A stretch of DNA of 64,000 nt. Source: Aquamicrobium sp. (lineage in GTDB: Bacteria; Pseudomonadota; Alphaproteobacteria; Rhizobiales; Rhizobiaceae). Each line of letters opens with the position of its first letter. Position 1 is the stretch's first letter. A model generated the notes under the pieces. It did not search any database. It was given only the letters and a program-made list of their open reading frames with translations, and was not told the DNA's origin. Of this stretch, positions 63,987 through 64,000 are shown in pieces. The position numbers were made by a program, and so were the translations under genes. The DNA lies in assembly GCF_023954335.1 (NCBI RefSeq), contig NZ_JAMLIE010000001.1, forward strand, positions 2,426,111 through 2,490,110. Direction: 5' to 3'.

Positions 63987-64000
63987 GGTGCGGCTCTAGA

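Overview
This is a high-GC, gene-dense segment of an alphaproteobacterial chromosome, most likely Rhizobiales of the Mesorhizobium/Aminobacter/Phyllobacteriaceae kind. The indications are phosphatidylcholine synthase, an IalB-family secreted protein, a fused PhaAB/MrpAB antiporter subunit, an aerobic-type cobalamin cluster, PHB synthase, and a palindromic intergenic repeat of a type familiar from rhizobia. I ran no database search; family names come from recognising the translated proteins.

Chromosomal backbone (1-36359): the end of a cobalamin-assembly cluster (cobT fragment, cobS, cobU); an NnrS-like membrane protein; an AI-2E-type transporter; a complete six-gene Mrp/Pha cation/proton antiporter operon; two membrane proteins (DUF502, YbhN-like) whose genes overlap tail to tail; a reverse-transsulfuration pair (cystathionine beta-synthase and a gamma-lyase/synthase); a DegT-type aminotransferase; a universal stress protein; PHB synthase; a P-type cation ATPase; a DsbA/FrnE-like oxidoreductase; a YejA-type binding protein; IalB; HspQ; an AEC transporter; a UbiH-type hydroxylase; Pcs; a quinone oxidoreductase; and a BMP-family (nucleoside-like) ABC importer. 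This section ends at a tRNA-Lys(UUU) gene.

Island (36313-63656): the 3' part of tRNA-Lys is repeated at 46994-47044 (identical over 51 bases) and again, with a 3-base deletion, at 63614-63656. Two elements therefore sit in tandem at one tRNA, each with its own tyrosine integrase next to its right-hand repeat and its own set of short repeats near both ends.

Element 1 (about 10.7 kb) encodes integrase, an AlpA-like regulator, a prim-pol replication protein and a head/packaging module: head-closure protein, large terminase, HNH nuclease, HK97 major capsid protein, prohead protease, head-tail connector and portal. It has no tail, lysis or large regulatory genes. This is the layout of a capsid-forming phage-inducible chromosomal island (cf-PICI), a satellite that makes its own heads and takes tails from a helper phage. 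It also carries a 10-bp iteron array between int and alpA, a hairpin that would sequester the ribosome-binding site of the head operon, and two unrecognised zinc-finger proteins beside attL.

Element 2 (about 16.6 kb) has a satellite-like right end: integrase, an unknown 219-aa protein, AlpA, a prim-pol-like protein, an SF3 helicase, a CCCTGACC iteron cluster and a TerS-like HTH protein. The rest is cargo and debris: an AT-rich secreted ClpP-like protein between direct repeats, a metK 5' fragment, nested insertion sequences (an IS256-family element inside an IS3-family orfA with a 9-bp target duplication), and a metabolic operon (sulfonate/nitrate-type ABC importer, amidase, TauE/SafE exporter) with a Crp/Fnr-type regulator nearby. 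A degenerate copy of the tRNA anticodon arm at 57895-57913 marks the boundary between satellite core and cargo and may be a scar of another integration. Two small membrane-protein genes follow the last repeat.
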